Source: Kocuria soli (GTDB lineage Bacteria > Actinomycetota > Actinomycetes > Actinomycetales > Micrococcaceae). Taken from it: 64,000 nucleotides of DNA. Position 1 is the first letter of the stretch. Every line of letters starts with the position of its first letter. The position numbers and the translations under genes are program-made. Location: assembly GCF_003797835.1 (NCBI RefSeq), contig NZ_RKMF01000015.1, positions 1-64,000 on the forward strand, read 5' to 3'. The notes below the pieces were generated by a model that did not search any database, was not told where the DNA came from, and saw nothing but the letters and a program-made list of their open reading frames with translations. Shown here one piece after another: positions 57,386 to 64,000 of the stretch.

Positions 57386-58288
57386 GTGTCGGAAGCTCAG
57401 TACGCCGCATTCCTCCCGGAACCCCGTCGAGCCGCGGCCGCGATTGATCCGGTCCACGACTGGTGGTCGTGGACCGGGCATCGCGTTCACGTCGCCAGGG
57501 CCCGTTGCGACAGTCCCGTGCGCGTCGTCGTCGTGCACGGGGCCGGCGCACACAGTGCGGCGCTGTGGCCCACGGTGGCCCAGTTGGCGGACCACGGACT
57601 TGACGTGACGGCGATCGATCTCCCGCTCTACGGGCGAACCGAATCACCCACCCCGCAGAAGGTCACCTACGACTTGTGGCTGGACCTCCTCCAGGATCTC
57701 CTGGACGCCGACGACGACGAACGGCCCGTCCTGCTGCTCGGTGCGAGCATCGGCGGGTTGATCGCGTACGAGGTGGCTCACCGCTCCGATCGCGTGGTCG
57801 CTGTGGCAGCAACCTGCCTCTTGGACCCAGCCGACTGGCGTGCACGCGCACGCATGACGCGGTTCGGACCCCTGGCCGTCCTGGGGCCTCCGTTCCTGCG
57901 GTTGCTCCGCGGACGCGTGGGCGACCTCATGATCCCGATGCGGTGGGTGGCGGACCTGTCCAAGATGAGCCGCAACCCGGACCTTTCCAAGTTGTGTGCA
58001 TTGGACCCGAGAGGCGGGGGCGCCAAGGTCCCACTTCGGTTCTTCCGGTCCTACATGACCCATCGACACAGCGCACCGGAGGACTTCACCAAACCGCTGC
58101 TCCTGACCCACCCGGCACAGGATGCGTGGACACCGGTGGAACTCAGCACCCGCTTCTTGCGGCGGTTGTCCGGACCCACACGAGTGGTCATGTTGCGTGG
58201 GTGCGGGCATTTCCCCATCGAGGAACCGGGTCTCACGGACTTGGTGGAGTCGGTGGCCGATCTTGCCGCCCAGGTTTCCCCGAACTGA
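57386..58288 (+). CDS. Alpha/beta hydrolase
   Basis: A 300-aa soluble hydrolase of unknown substrate. VVVHGAGAHSAAL carries the oxyanion His-Gly, LLGASIGGLIAYEVAH the nucleophile Ser (GxSxG), and RGCGHFPIEEPG the catalytic His; LLLTHPAQDAWTPVE holds the Asp. Resembles lysophospholipase-type enzymes. Flanked on both sides by copies of a 68-bp palindrome, so the gene may have moved as a unit or the palindromes may serve as terminators. Confidence 0.87.
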   Translation: MSEAQYAAFLPEPRRAAAAIDPVHDWWSWTGHRVHVARARCDSPVRVVVVHGAGAHSAALWPTVAQLADHGLDVTAIDLPLYGRTESPTPQKVTYDLWLDLLQDLLDADDDERPVLLLGASIGGLIAYEVAHRSDRVVAVAATCLLDPADWRARARMTRFGPLAVLGPPFLRLLRGRVGDLMIPMRWVADLSKMSRNPDLSKLCALDPRGGGAKVPLRFFRSYMTHRHSAPEDFTKPLLLTHPAQDAWTPVELSTRFLRRLSGPTRVVMLRGCGHFPIEEPGLTDLVESVADLAAQVSPN

Positions 58289-58315
58289 CAGCCCGGCCAC
58301 CCGCCCTCAGTCCCT

Positions 58316-58383
58316 CGACCACACCACTAAGCGTCGACCGCACACGCCATAACGTGTGCGGTCGACGCTTAGTGGTGTGGTCG
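58316..58383. repeat. 68-bp palindromic repeat, copy 2 (perfect)
   Basis: Perfect 31-bp inverted repeat (58316-58346 with 58353-58383) around CCATAA, between convergent hydrolase and asparaginase-like genes. Copy 1 lies 980 nt upstream in the same orientation. Confidence 0.9.
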
Positions 58384-58409
58384 GCACGAACGGAGCGAAA
58401 CGGGGCCGT

Positions 58410-58928
58410 TCAGTTCTCCGGAACGACGAGGTCCACGAACTGACCGCGGTCTCGGTCCTTGACCACAGCGCCCACGGGGAACACGCGGCCACTCATCGCC
58501 AGGTAGATCCCTGGGTCGAGGAGCTGCACCGCCGCGAACGCGGTACCCAGGTTGAACTGCGAATCCGTGACGCGAAGGGACGCGGGCTGCATGGCGCCCG
58601 TGAACACGATGGTCTTGTCCGCGAGCGCGGTGCCGTGCGTCCGGAGGTACTCCGCGGTGTCGGTCATCGTGTCCGTGCCGTGCGTAATGACCACACGCGT
58701 GTTGGGCAGGGCTTCGACCCGCTCGAACAGGGTCTGCCGGTCGTCGTCGGTGATGTCCAGGCTGTCCTTGCGCAGGACCGGCTCCGCGGTGACGGGAACG
58801 GTCGGCCTGACGACGGACAGGATCTCCAACGCTGCGGGCTCCCCGATCTCCAAGTCGCCGGTCAGGGAGTAGATCTTGTCGATGGTGCCGCCGGTGGTCA
58901 CGAGCGCGATGGGCTGGGGATTCGTCAT
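58410..58928 (-). CDS. Short asparaginase-domain protein
   Basis: A 172-aa protein containing only the N-terminal domain of L-asparaginase: LVTTGGTIDKIY holds the catalytic Thr and VITHGTDTMTDTAEYL the second Thr-Asp pair. Full asparaginases are about 330 aa; a family of short forms exists. Whether it is active is unclear. ATG start, TAGTCT six bases upstream. Confidence 0.8.
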   Translation of the reverse strand: MTNPQPIALVTTGGTIDKIYSLTGDLEIGEPAALEILSVVRPTVPVTAEPVLRKDSLDITDDDRQTLFERVEALPNTRVVITHGTDTMTDTAEYLRTHGTALADKTIVFTGAMQPASLRVTDSQFNLGTAFAAVQLLDPGIYLAMSGRVFPVGAVVKDRDRGQFVDLVVPEN

Positions 58929-58934
58929 CGCACG

Positions 58935-58940
58935 AGACTA
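58935..58940 (-). promoter_or_regulatory. -10 element of a likely leaderless asparaginase-domain gene
   Basis: TAGTCT on the minus strand, six bases before the ATG at 58928. Confidence 0.45.
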
Positions 58941-59008
58941 TCGGGTGCCGAGGTCGGTTGGACCCTCGACCCCGACCACGGCGGCCGAGGACTGGCAGGC
59001 GCAGAAGG

Positions 59009-59350
59009 TCACCCTCGCAGGACCTTCTCCATGGCCTTGCCCTTGGCCAGTTCGTCCACCAGCTTGTCCAGGTACCGGATCTTCTGCATGAGCGGATCCT
59101 CGACGTCCTCCACGCGGACCCCGCAGACCACGCCTTTGATCAACGGGGCGTTGGGATTGAGATCGGCGTCGGCAAAGAAGTCCTCGAACGTGGTCTCTTG
59201 ATCCAGGTGCGCCTGGAGCTCGTCCTGCGTGAAGCCGGTGAGCCAGCGGATCACCTCATCCAGTTCCTCCCGGGTACGCCCCTTCTTCTCGACCTTGGTG
59301 ACGTAGTGCGGATAGACGGAGGCGACGCTGGTGGTGAAGATCCTGTGCAT
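59009..59350 (-). CDS. DUF2200 family protein
   Basis: A 113-aa small acidic protein with the DUF2200 pattern: [26 protein letters not shown] and [33 protein letters not shown]. No known function. ATG start with TAGCCT six bases upstream. Confidence 0.87.
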   Translation of the reverse strand: MHRIFTTSVASVYPHYVTKVEKKGRTREELDEVIRWLTGFTQDELQAHLDQETTFEDFFADADLNPNAPLIKGVVCGVRVEDVEDPLMQKIRYLDKLVDELAKGKAMEKVLRG

Positions 59351-59356
59351 CGACTC

Positions 59357-59362
59357 AGGCTA
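59357..59362 (-). promoter_or_regulatory. -10 element of a likely leaderless DUF2200 transcript
   Basis: TAGCCT on the minus strand, six bases before the ATG at 59350. Confidence 0.45.
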
Positions 59363-59384
59363 GACCACCTGCTCCGGACACCGG

Positions 59385-60176
59385 TCAGTGGTCGCCCTGG
59401 CTGCCGGGTTGCCCCTCGGACCCCAGCATCTTGGTCAGCCCGGACATGATGTCCACGGGCAACGGGAACACCACGGTGGAGTTCTGGTCCGCGCCGAGCT
59501 CCAGCAGGGTCTGCAGGTAGCGCAGTTGGATGGAGGCGGGAGCCTGGGACAGCGTCTCGGCGGCATCGCGAAGCTCGGCGGAGGCCTGCAGCTCACCGTG
59601 GGCATTGATCACCTTGGCGCGGCGCTCGCGCTCCGCCTCCGCTTCACGCGCCATCGCACGCTGCATGGCCTCCGGGATCTCGATGTCCTTGATCTCCACG
59701 ATCACAACCTCCACGCCCCAGGGCCCTGTCTGGCGGGCGATGATCTCCCGAAGATCTGACCCCAAGTCGTCCCGATGGGCCAGCAGTGTGTCCAGATCAA
59801 CGCGCCCCAGGAGGGACCGGAGGGACGTCTGCGCGATCTGCGAGGTGGCCACCGCGTAGTTCTCCACCTCCAGCACAGCCTTCTGGGGGTCCACCACGCG
59901 GAACATGACCACGGCGTTGACGCGAGCGGGCACGTTGTCCTTGGTGATGATCTCCTGCGGCGGAATGGTGAGCGTGATGGTGCGCAGGTCCACCCGGTGC
60001 AGGGAATCGATCAGCGGCAGCACCACCTTGAGCCCCGGCCCGTACAGCGGCTTCACGTGGCCGAACCGGAAGGCCACCGCGCGCTGGTACTGCGGAATCA
60101 CCCGCAGGCTCACCAGCAGGATCACCACGATGACCAGCAGGACACACAGAACGGCTATGACCGCGGACGCGGGCAT
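59385..60176 (-). CDS. Slipin / SPFH-domain (stomatin-like) membrane protein
   Basis: A 263-aa protein with one N-terminal membrane anchor (about residues 4-24) and an SPFH/Band-7 domain (VIPQYQRAVAFRFGHVKPLYGPGL), then a coiled-coil region AMQRAMAREAEAERERRAKVINAHGELQAS. Slipins form oligomeric membrane scaffolds. ATG 60176 overlaps the stop of the upstream gene (TGATG). Third gene of the nitric oxide reductase operon. Confidence 0.9.
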   Translation of the reverse strand: MPASAVIAVLCVLLVIVVILLVSLRVIPQYQRAVAFRFGHVKPLYGPGLKVVLPLIDSLHRVDLRTITLTIPPQEIITKDNVPARVNAVVMFRVVDPQKAVLEVENYAVATSQIAQTSLRSLLGRVDLDTLLAHRDDLGSDLREIIARQTGPWGVEVVIVEIKDIEIPEAMQRAMAREAEAERERRAKVINAHGELQASAELRDAAETLSQAPASIQLRYLQTLLELGADQNSTVVFPLPVDIMSGLTKMLGSEGQPGSQGDH

Positions 60177-60892
60177 CACTTCCCCTTTCGGACGGTACTG
60201 GTATCGGACGCAGAGCGTTGCACCGGTTCGATGGGCAGCCGCTCCCGCGTGACACCGCCCCACACGGCGTCGTTGCCCCGCGAATCTCCACCCCACTTGG
60301 CGGCGAAGCGATCCGTGGTCATAGCCTGCAGAGCCTCACGGTCGTTGTGGTGAACGATGTGATCGGGAGCCCCGGTCGGGGTTCGCACCAGATGGATCAC
60401 CAGGGGCGCACACACGACGGCGACGACGAACGCGGTGACCGCCAGCACCAACACTTCAAGGCCCGTGGTGGCCATGAGCATGCCGGCCAACAGCATGATC
60501 ACGCCCATGGCTCCCACAGCCACGGCCACGCCGCGATGGAACCGGCCGTTCTCGGAATGCGGCCACGGGTCCACTTCTCGGGTCAGTTGCTTGCCGTGGT
60601 CGGACACGGTGCAGGTGTCCTTGACCGGGCAGGCATTGCAGATGTCGGCCTTGCCGCGATACCGCATGACGCGGTTGTCCGGGTCGAAGGACGTGGGCCA
60701 CAACCATTGGTCTTCCGGGCACAGCCAGGCGTCGTGACTCTCGTGGTAGACGAAGCCGTTGGTCCGCCAGGCCACCGCCCGTTGGGACGTGCGCCGCGCC
60801 AGGATGTCGAATCCCCAGGCGGCGGCGGCCAACGCCAGACCGTAGAGGCACAGGCCCCATGTCAGCAGTGAGATCTGATCCATTCCGGTCAC
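60176..60892 (-). CDS. Three-helix membrane protein with a transposase-like four-cysteine domain
   Basis: A 238-aa protein: one membrane helix (about 7-30), a soluble domain of 85 residues, two further helices (about 122-142 and 145-170) and a basic tail. The soluble domain holds C58-x26-C85-x2-C88-x5-C94 within GFVYHESHDAWLCPEDQWLW and YRGKADICNACPVKDTC; this pattern matches the zinc-ribbon-like segment of IS1182-type transposases (YxCP...YR...DCxxCPxxxxC). It could hold zinc, iron-sulfur or heme-related chemistry. Coupled by overlaps to norZ (GTGA) and the slipin (TGATG), so made in the same operon. No function is established. Confidence 0.7.
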   Translation of the reverse strand: MTGMDQISLLTWGLCLYGLALAAAAWGFDILARRTSQRAVAWRTNGFVYHESHDAWLCPEDQWLWPTSFDPDNRVMRYRGKADICNACPVKDTCTVSDHGKQLTREVDPWPHSENGRFHRGVAVAVGAMGVIMLLAGMLMATTGLEVLVLAVTAFVVAVVCAPLVIHLVRTPTGAPDHIVHHNDREALQAMTTDRFAAKWGGDSRGNDAVWGGVTRERLPIEPVQRSASDTSTVRKGK

Positions 60893-63405
60893 AGGTCCGA
60901 ACTGTTGGGATCGTCCGGGTCATCGGCCCGGCCCATGGGTCGGTCCTGTGCCTCCCGGTCCGACCGGTACCGTCCCCGCGGTTTGTCGGCTTCCCGGAGT
61001 TGACGGTCCGAACGGTATGGCGTGCGTTCGCTCGTGGCGGTGGCCTCCACCCGCTCCTCGGCGTCGAACTCCGCCAACTTGGCGGGGGTGATCTCTTCGT
61101 ACAACGGCGTGGTGGTGCCGTCCTCCCCCGGGCTCTTGCGCAGGAAGTACTTGAGTCCCAGGAAGGCCAGGTAGAGCAGCGGAACGATGCCGACCAGGAA
61201 GATCACGTCGCCTGGCATGCGCAGCCACTCGACCACCACGTTGCCGGGTTCAGTCAGGTAGCCCAGCGACCGTGCCTCGTAGTACCCCTCGGAGACCGAG
61301 TGGTAGAGCTGGGCGACCCCCAGCGGCATGAGGGAGACGAAGACCATCCACAGCAAGCCGATGTTCAGCGCCCAGAAGGAGAACCCCATCCACTTCTCGG
61401 GCCACTTCTCCGGCGGGATGACGTAGCGCAGGGCGAAGACCGCCATGCCGATCGCCAGGAACCCGTACACGCCCATCATGGCGCCGTGTGCGTGGTTGGC
61501 GGTGAGTGCGGTACCGATTTGGTAGTAGGACACGATCGGCATGTTGATCAGGAACCCGAAGATTCCCGCGCCCAGGAAGTTCCAGAAGCCCACCGACACC
61601 AGGAACATGACCGCCCAACGGTGCGGGAACGGCTTGGTCCGGTTCGAGTGCTGGCGGGACCCGAGTTGCATGAAGCCCCATGCCTCGACCGTCAGGAACG
61701 TCAGCGGGATGACCTCGGCCGCGGAGAAGAACGCGCCCAGTGCCATGTGCTCCACCGGGGTTCCGGAGAAGTAGAGGTGGTGCATGGTGCCGATCACGCC
61801 ACCCACGGAGTACAGGATGATGTCCATGTAGATGATGGCGATCGCGATGCGCTCCCGGACCACACCCAGCAGCACGAAGATGTAGGCCACCATCACCGTG
61901 GTGAACAGTTCCAGGAAGTCCTCCACCCACAGATGGACCACCCAGAAGCGCCAGAAATCCGCGACGGAGAAGTGTGTGTCCGTGCTCGCCAGCATCCCGA
62001 CGGCGTAGAACGCCGGAATGGCCAGGCCCGCGAAGAAGAACAGCCAGGGCATGTTGCCCTTGTGCTCCCCGCGCAACCTGGCGCGCATGCCGCGGTAGAC
62101 GATCGCGATCCAGATGAACATGCCCACCGTGAGCAGGATCTGGAACAGCCGCGGCAGGTCCAGGTACTCCCACTGCTGGGACAGCCAGGACCCTGGTTCC
62201 GTGATTCCGTGGACGGACAGGAACGTTGTCAACAACGTTCCGACGACGACGATCACGACCGCCACGTACAGGAGCACGGTCAGGAGCCCCTGCTTCTTGG
62301 GTTCCCGACGGGCGATGAACGGCGTCAGGAAGATACCCGCGGCCAGGAAGCCCGCGGCTGTCCAGAACAGGGACAGCTGAACGTGCCACGTGCGTGCCAG
62401 GTTGTAAGGCAGGATCTGCGACATGTCGAAGCCAAAGAAGCCGGTCAGTTCCACGCGGTAGTGCTCTGTCAGAGCGCCCAGGAGCGCTTGAGCCAGGAAC
62501 AACACGATGATGGTGGAGAAGAACAGCACCGTCATGCGTTGTGAGGGCGTGAGCCGCACTTCGCCGGGCTGCCGGAAGTCCAGGATGGGGGCGTCGTCGC
62601 CGTGCCAACCGATCTTGGCCGACCACCGACCGTAGACCGCGAACAGCACGCCGATACCGCCCAGAAGGACGACCAAGGACAGCACGGACCAGATCATCAA
62701 GTCGGCGGTCGCGGTGTTGCCGACGTTCGGTTCGGCGGGCCAGTTGTTCGTGTACGAGTAGTCGTGTCCCGGCCGATCTGTGGAGCCCGCCCAGGCGGTC
62801 CACGCGTAGAACGCGGTCAGGTCGTGGATCTGGTCCTGGTCCGTGATCATGTTGGCCGGCAGACCGTTCTTGGTGGTCGGCTCACCGAAGAAGTCGGAGT
62901 AGTAGCTCTCCATGTGATTGAAGCCGTCGACCTGGGTGGGGGTCCAGGTCAAGGTCCCAGTTTCCTCGTCGTACCGGTTCGTCCGCCATTCGTCCTCGAC
63001 CGCCTGCTGAGGGTCCTGGACGCCGTCGTTCGTGTACTGCTCGATCGCCCGGTCTGTGGTCACACGGAGGTATTCCGCCGTCCAGTCGGGGCCCAGGTAG
63101 GCACCGTGACCCAGGACGGATCCGTACTCCTGGAGCCCACGGGCATTGAAGATCTCCTGGCCGCGCGTGATGTCTTCACCGGTTGCCACCACCGTTCCGT
63201 CCTCGGCCACGATCTTATCGGGCAAGGGCATGGAGGCCGAGTACGTTCGATAGGCCAACAGGCCCATGACGAAGAAACCGAAAAGCATGACCATGGCAAT
63301 GGCTTGAACCCAGCCTTTGCCCAGAACCATCTGTTTGGATGTGGCATCCACCCTGAACTCGGGATCCGGTTGTGGTGTGCTGCGGTCCTTGGTGGATACC
63401 GACAT
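60889..63405 (-). CDS. norZ: Quinol-dependent nitric oxide reductase (qNOR)
   Basis: An 838-aa heme-copper-family enzyme that reduces NO to N2O with quinol electrons in the membrane. The N-terminal extension lacks a CxxCH heme-c site, as in qNOR. Conserved histidines are visible in TWHVQLSLFW, FWVVHLWVEDFLELF, GTMHHLYFSGTPVEHMALG and TANHAHGAMMGVYG. The last 80 residues are a charged, soluble tail with two SDR-E-rich repeats, longer than usual. ATG with GAGGT 7 nt upstream. First gene of the norZ-cysteine protein-slipin operon; divergent from a TetR gene. Confidence 0.95.
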   Translation of the reverse strand: MSVSTKDRSTPQPDPEFRVDATSKQMVLGKGWVQAIAMVMLFGFFVMGLLAYRTYSASMPLPDKIVAEDGTVVATGEDITRGQEIFNARGLQEYGSVLGHGAYLGPDWTAEYLRVTTDRAIEQYTNDGVQDPQQAVEDEWRTNRYDEETGTLTWTPTQVDGFNHMESYYSDFFGEPTTKNGLPANMITDQDQIHDLTAFYAWTAWAGSTDRPGHDYSYTNNWPAEPNVGNTATADLMIWSVLSLVVLLGGIGVLFAVYGRWSAKIGWHGDDAPILDFRQPGEVRLTPSQRMTVLFFSTIIVLFLAQALLGALTEHYRVELTGFFGFDMSQILPYNLARTWHVQLSLFWTAAGFLAAGIFLTPFIARREPKKQGLLTVLLYVAVVIVVVGTLLTTFLSVHGITEPGSWLSQQWEYLDLPRLFQILLTVGMFIWIAIVYRGMRARLRGEHKGNMPWLFFFAGLAIPAFYAVGMLASTDTHFSVADFWRFWVVHLWVEDFLELFTTVMVAYIFVLLGVVRERIAIAIIYMDIILYSVGGVIGTMHHLYFSGTPVEHMALGAFFSAAEVIPLTFLTVEAWGFMQLGSRQHSNRTKPFPHRWAVMFLVSVGFWNFLGAGIFGFLINMPIVSYYQIGTALTANHAHGAMMGVYGFLAIGMAVFALRYVIPPEKWPEKWMGFSFWALNIGLLWMVFVSLMPLGVAQLYHSVSEGYYEARSLGYLTEPGNVVVEWLRMPGDVIFLVGIVPLLYLAFLGLKYFLRKSPGEDGTTTPLYEEITPAKLAEFDAEERVEATATSERTPYRSDRQLREADKPRGRYRSDREAQDRPMGRADDPDDPNSSDL

Positions 63406-63731
63406 GGTGCTACCTCACTGGTCAGACCCAGGGTGCGGGGGCAGGACAGGGAGGAAAGCGCACCACCGGATGGTCAACTCACAGTCAGGCCTACCCCTTT
63501 GCTGACAGATATTCACTAAGAATGTGCAACTTTTGCAATTAAGTCGAAAGAATCAGCAGCGGCTAATCCAACACTAAATAGATTTCCTTGATCAAAGGCA
63601 ATTTTCAGGAGAATGTCGGTGTGATTCCGACGGCTTGCGACCCGCCGTCGTCGGCCCGATCGGGATCCCGTGGCAAAATCAGCCCCCTAACAACCTAATG
63701 TGGTGTGCAACACATTCAAGGAGGTGGGCTC
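63406..63731. promoter_or_regulatory. Divergent control region of norZ and the TetR gene
   Basis: This 326-nt gap is A/T richer than the window. It holds two 20-nt sites sharing the octamer TGTGCAAC: 63521-63540 (AATGTGCAACTTTTGCAATT, with an inner TGCAA-N3-TTGCA palindrome) and 63697-63716 (AATGTGGTGTGCAACACATT, near-perfect palindrome). The second ends just before the ribosome binding site of the TetR gene. They are likely operators of that regulator. Confidence 0.6.
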
Positions 63732-64000
63732 GTGCCGAAGATCAATGCGGCCAACATGGCTGAGCACAAGGAGCGGACCTACGCCTCCTTGCTGCAGGCC
63801 ACTCAGGAGCTCATCGCCGAGCAAGGGATCGAATCCGTGTCCATGGCCGAGATCGCCAAGCGGGCCGGTGTCGCCCGGACGGCGATCTACAACTACGCGC
63901 CGGACAAGGAGTCGCTGCTGTTGGCCTCGGCCGAGGCCGCCGTCACGGCGATCCAGCCGGTTCTGGGGGCACTGGTGGCAGAGACCTCCGTGTCCGCCGT
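63732..64000 (+). CDS. TetR-family regulator (3' truncated by window end)
   Basis: The first 89 residues of a TetR protein: VPKINAANMAEHKERTYASLLQATQEL, then the HTH VSMAEIAKRAGVARTAIYNYAPDKESLLLAS. GTG 63732 has AAGGAGG 7 nt upstream. Divergent from norZ, so probably the regulator of the NO reductase operon; it has no visible NO-sensing Cys cluster in the part present. Continues beyond the window. Confidence 0.88.
   Translation, partial: MPKINAANMAEHKERTYASLLQATQELIAEQGIESVSMAEIAKRAGVARTAIYNYAPDKESLLLASAEAAVTAIQPVLGALVAETSVSA

Noticed and set aside
63406-63731. Riboswitch upstream of norZ
   Set aside because: The A/T-rich gap holds operator-like palindromes but no structure resembling a known riboswitch.

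Overview
The window comes from the chromosome of a high-GC Gram-positive actinobacterium, most likely a member of the Micrococcaceae (order Micrococcales). The 5' end of a 16S rRNA gene on the minus strand, the carD-ispD-ispF-cysS-rlmB operon, the complete GlgE/TreS alpha-glucan pathway, the SenX3-RegX3/PhoU phosphate module and the many apparently leaderless genes starting with GTG or ATG all fit this. The genus cannot be fixed from the sequence alone.

Region 1 (1-13.7 kb) holds the rRNA operon start and a glycogen/trehalose block. On the minus strand lie glgE, treS and a fused maltokinase-branching enzyme. Glycogen phosphorylase (glgP, plus strand) and a debranching enzyme (glgX) follow. 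Together they can make alpha-glucan from trehalose through maltose and maltose-1-phosphate, branch it, and break it down. Region 2 (13.7-22.9 kb) is core housekeeping: rlmB, cysS, ispF, ispD, carD, then the phosphate-sensing pair senX3-regX3 divergent from phoU across a PHO-box-like array, and phosphoglycerate mutase. Region 3 (23-28.9 kb) has a trans-sulfuration enzyme, a DUF2516 membrane protein, tmk-holB, an exported peptidase-like hydrolase and a phosphonatase-like hydrolase.

Region 4 (29-41.3 kb) is more accessory: a tRNA-Thr followed by an orphan Asp-box beta-propeller protein, the ybdD-cstA pyruvate/peptide-type carbon transporter pair, a quinone oxidoreductase, a tRNA-Ser followed by a HEPN/MNT (HepT-MntA) toxin-antitoxin pair, a thioesterase, a membrane protein, a VOC protein, and a head-to-head pair of N-terminally truncated genes (permease and TetR regulator) that look like the scar of a deletion. 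Region 5 (41.3-50.6 kb) has an FAD/NAD(P)-binding protein, a prolyl oligopeptidase, a P-type cation ATPase broken by a single in-frame TGA, a tRNA-Ser and a RecQ-type helicase with a C-terminal phosphoribosyltransferase-like segment.

Region 6 (50.6-64 kb) has an acyltransferase-3/SGNH protein whose best start is a non-canonical ATC, a TetR-controlled DUF1304/oxidoreductase pair, a POT peptide transporter, an alpha/beta hydrolase bracketed by two copies of a 68-bp palindrome, and finally an operon of quinol nitric oxide reductase, a three-helix membrane protein with a transposase-like four-cysteine domain, and a slipin, divergent from a TetR gene cut by the window end. That last operon is the best candidate for an undescribed functional system.
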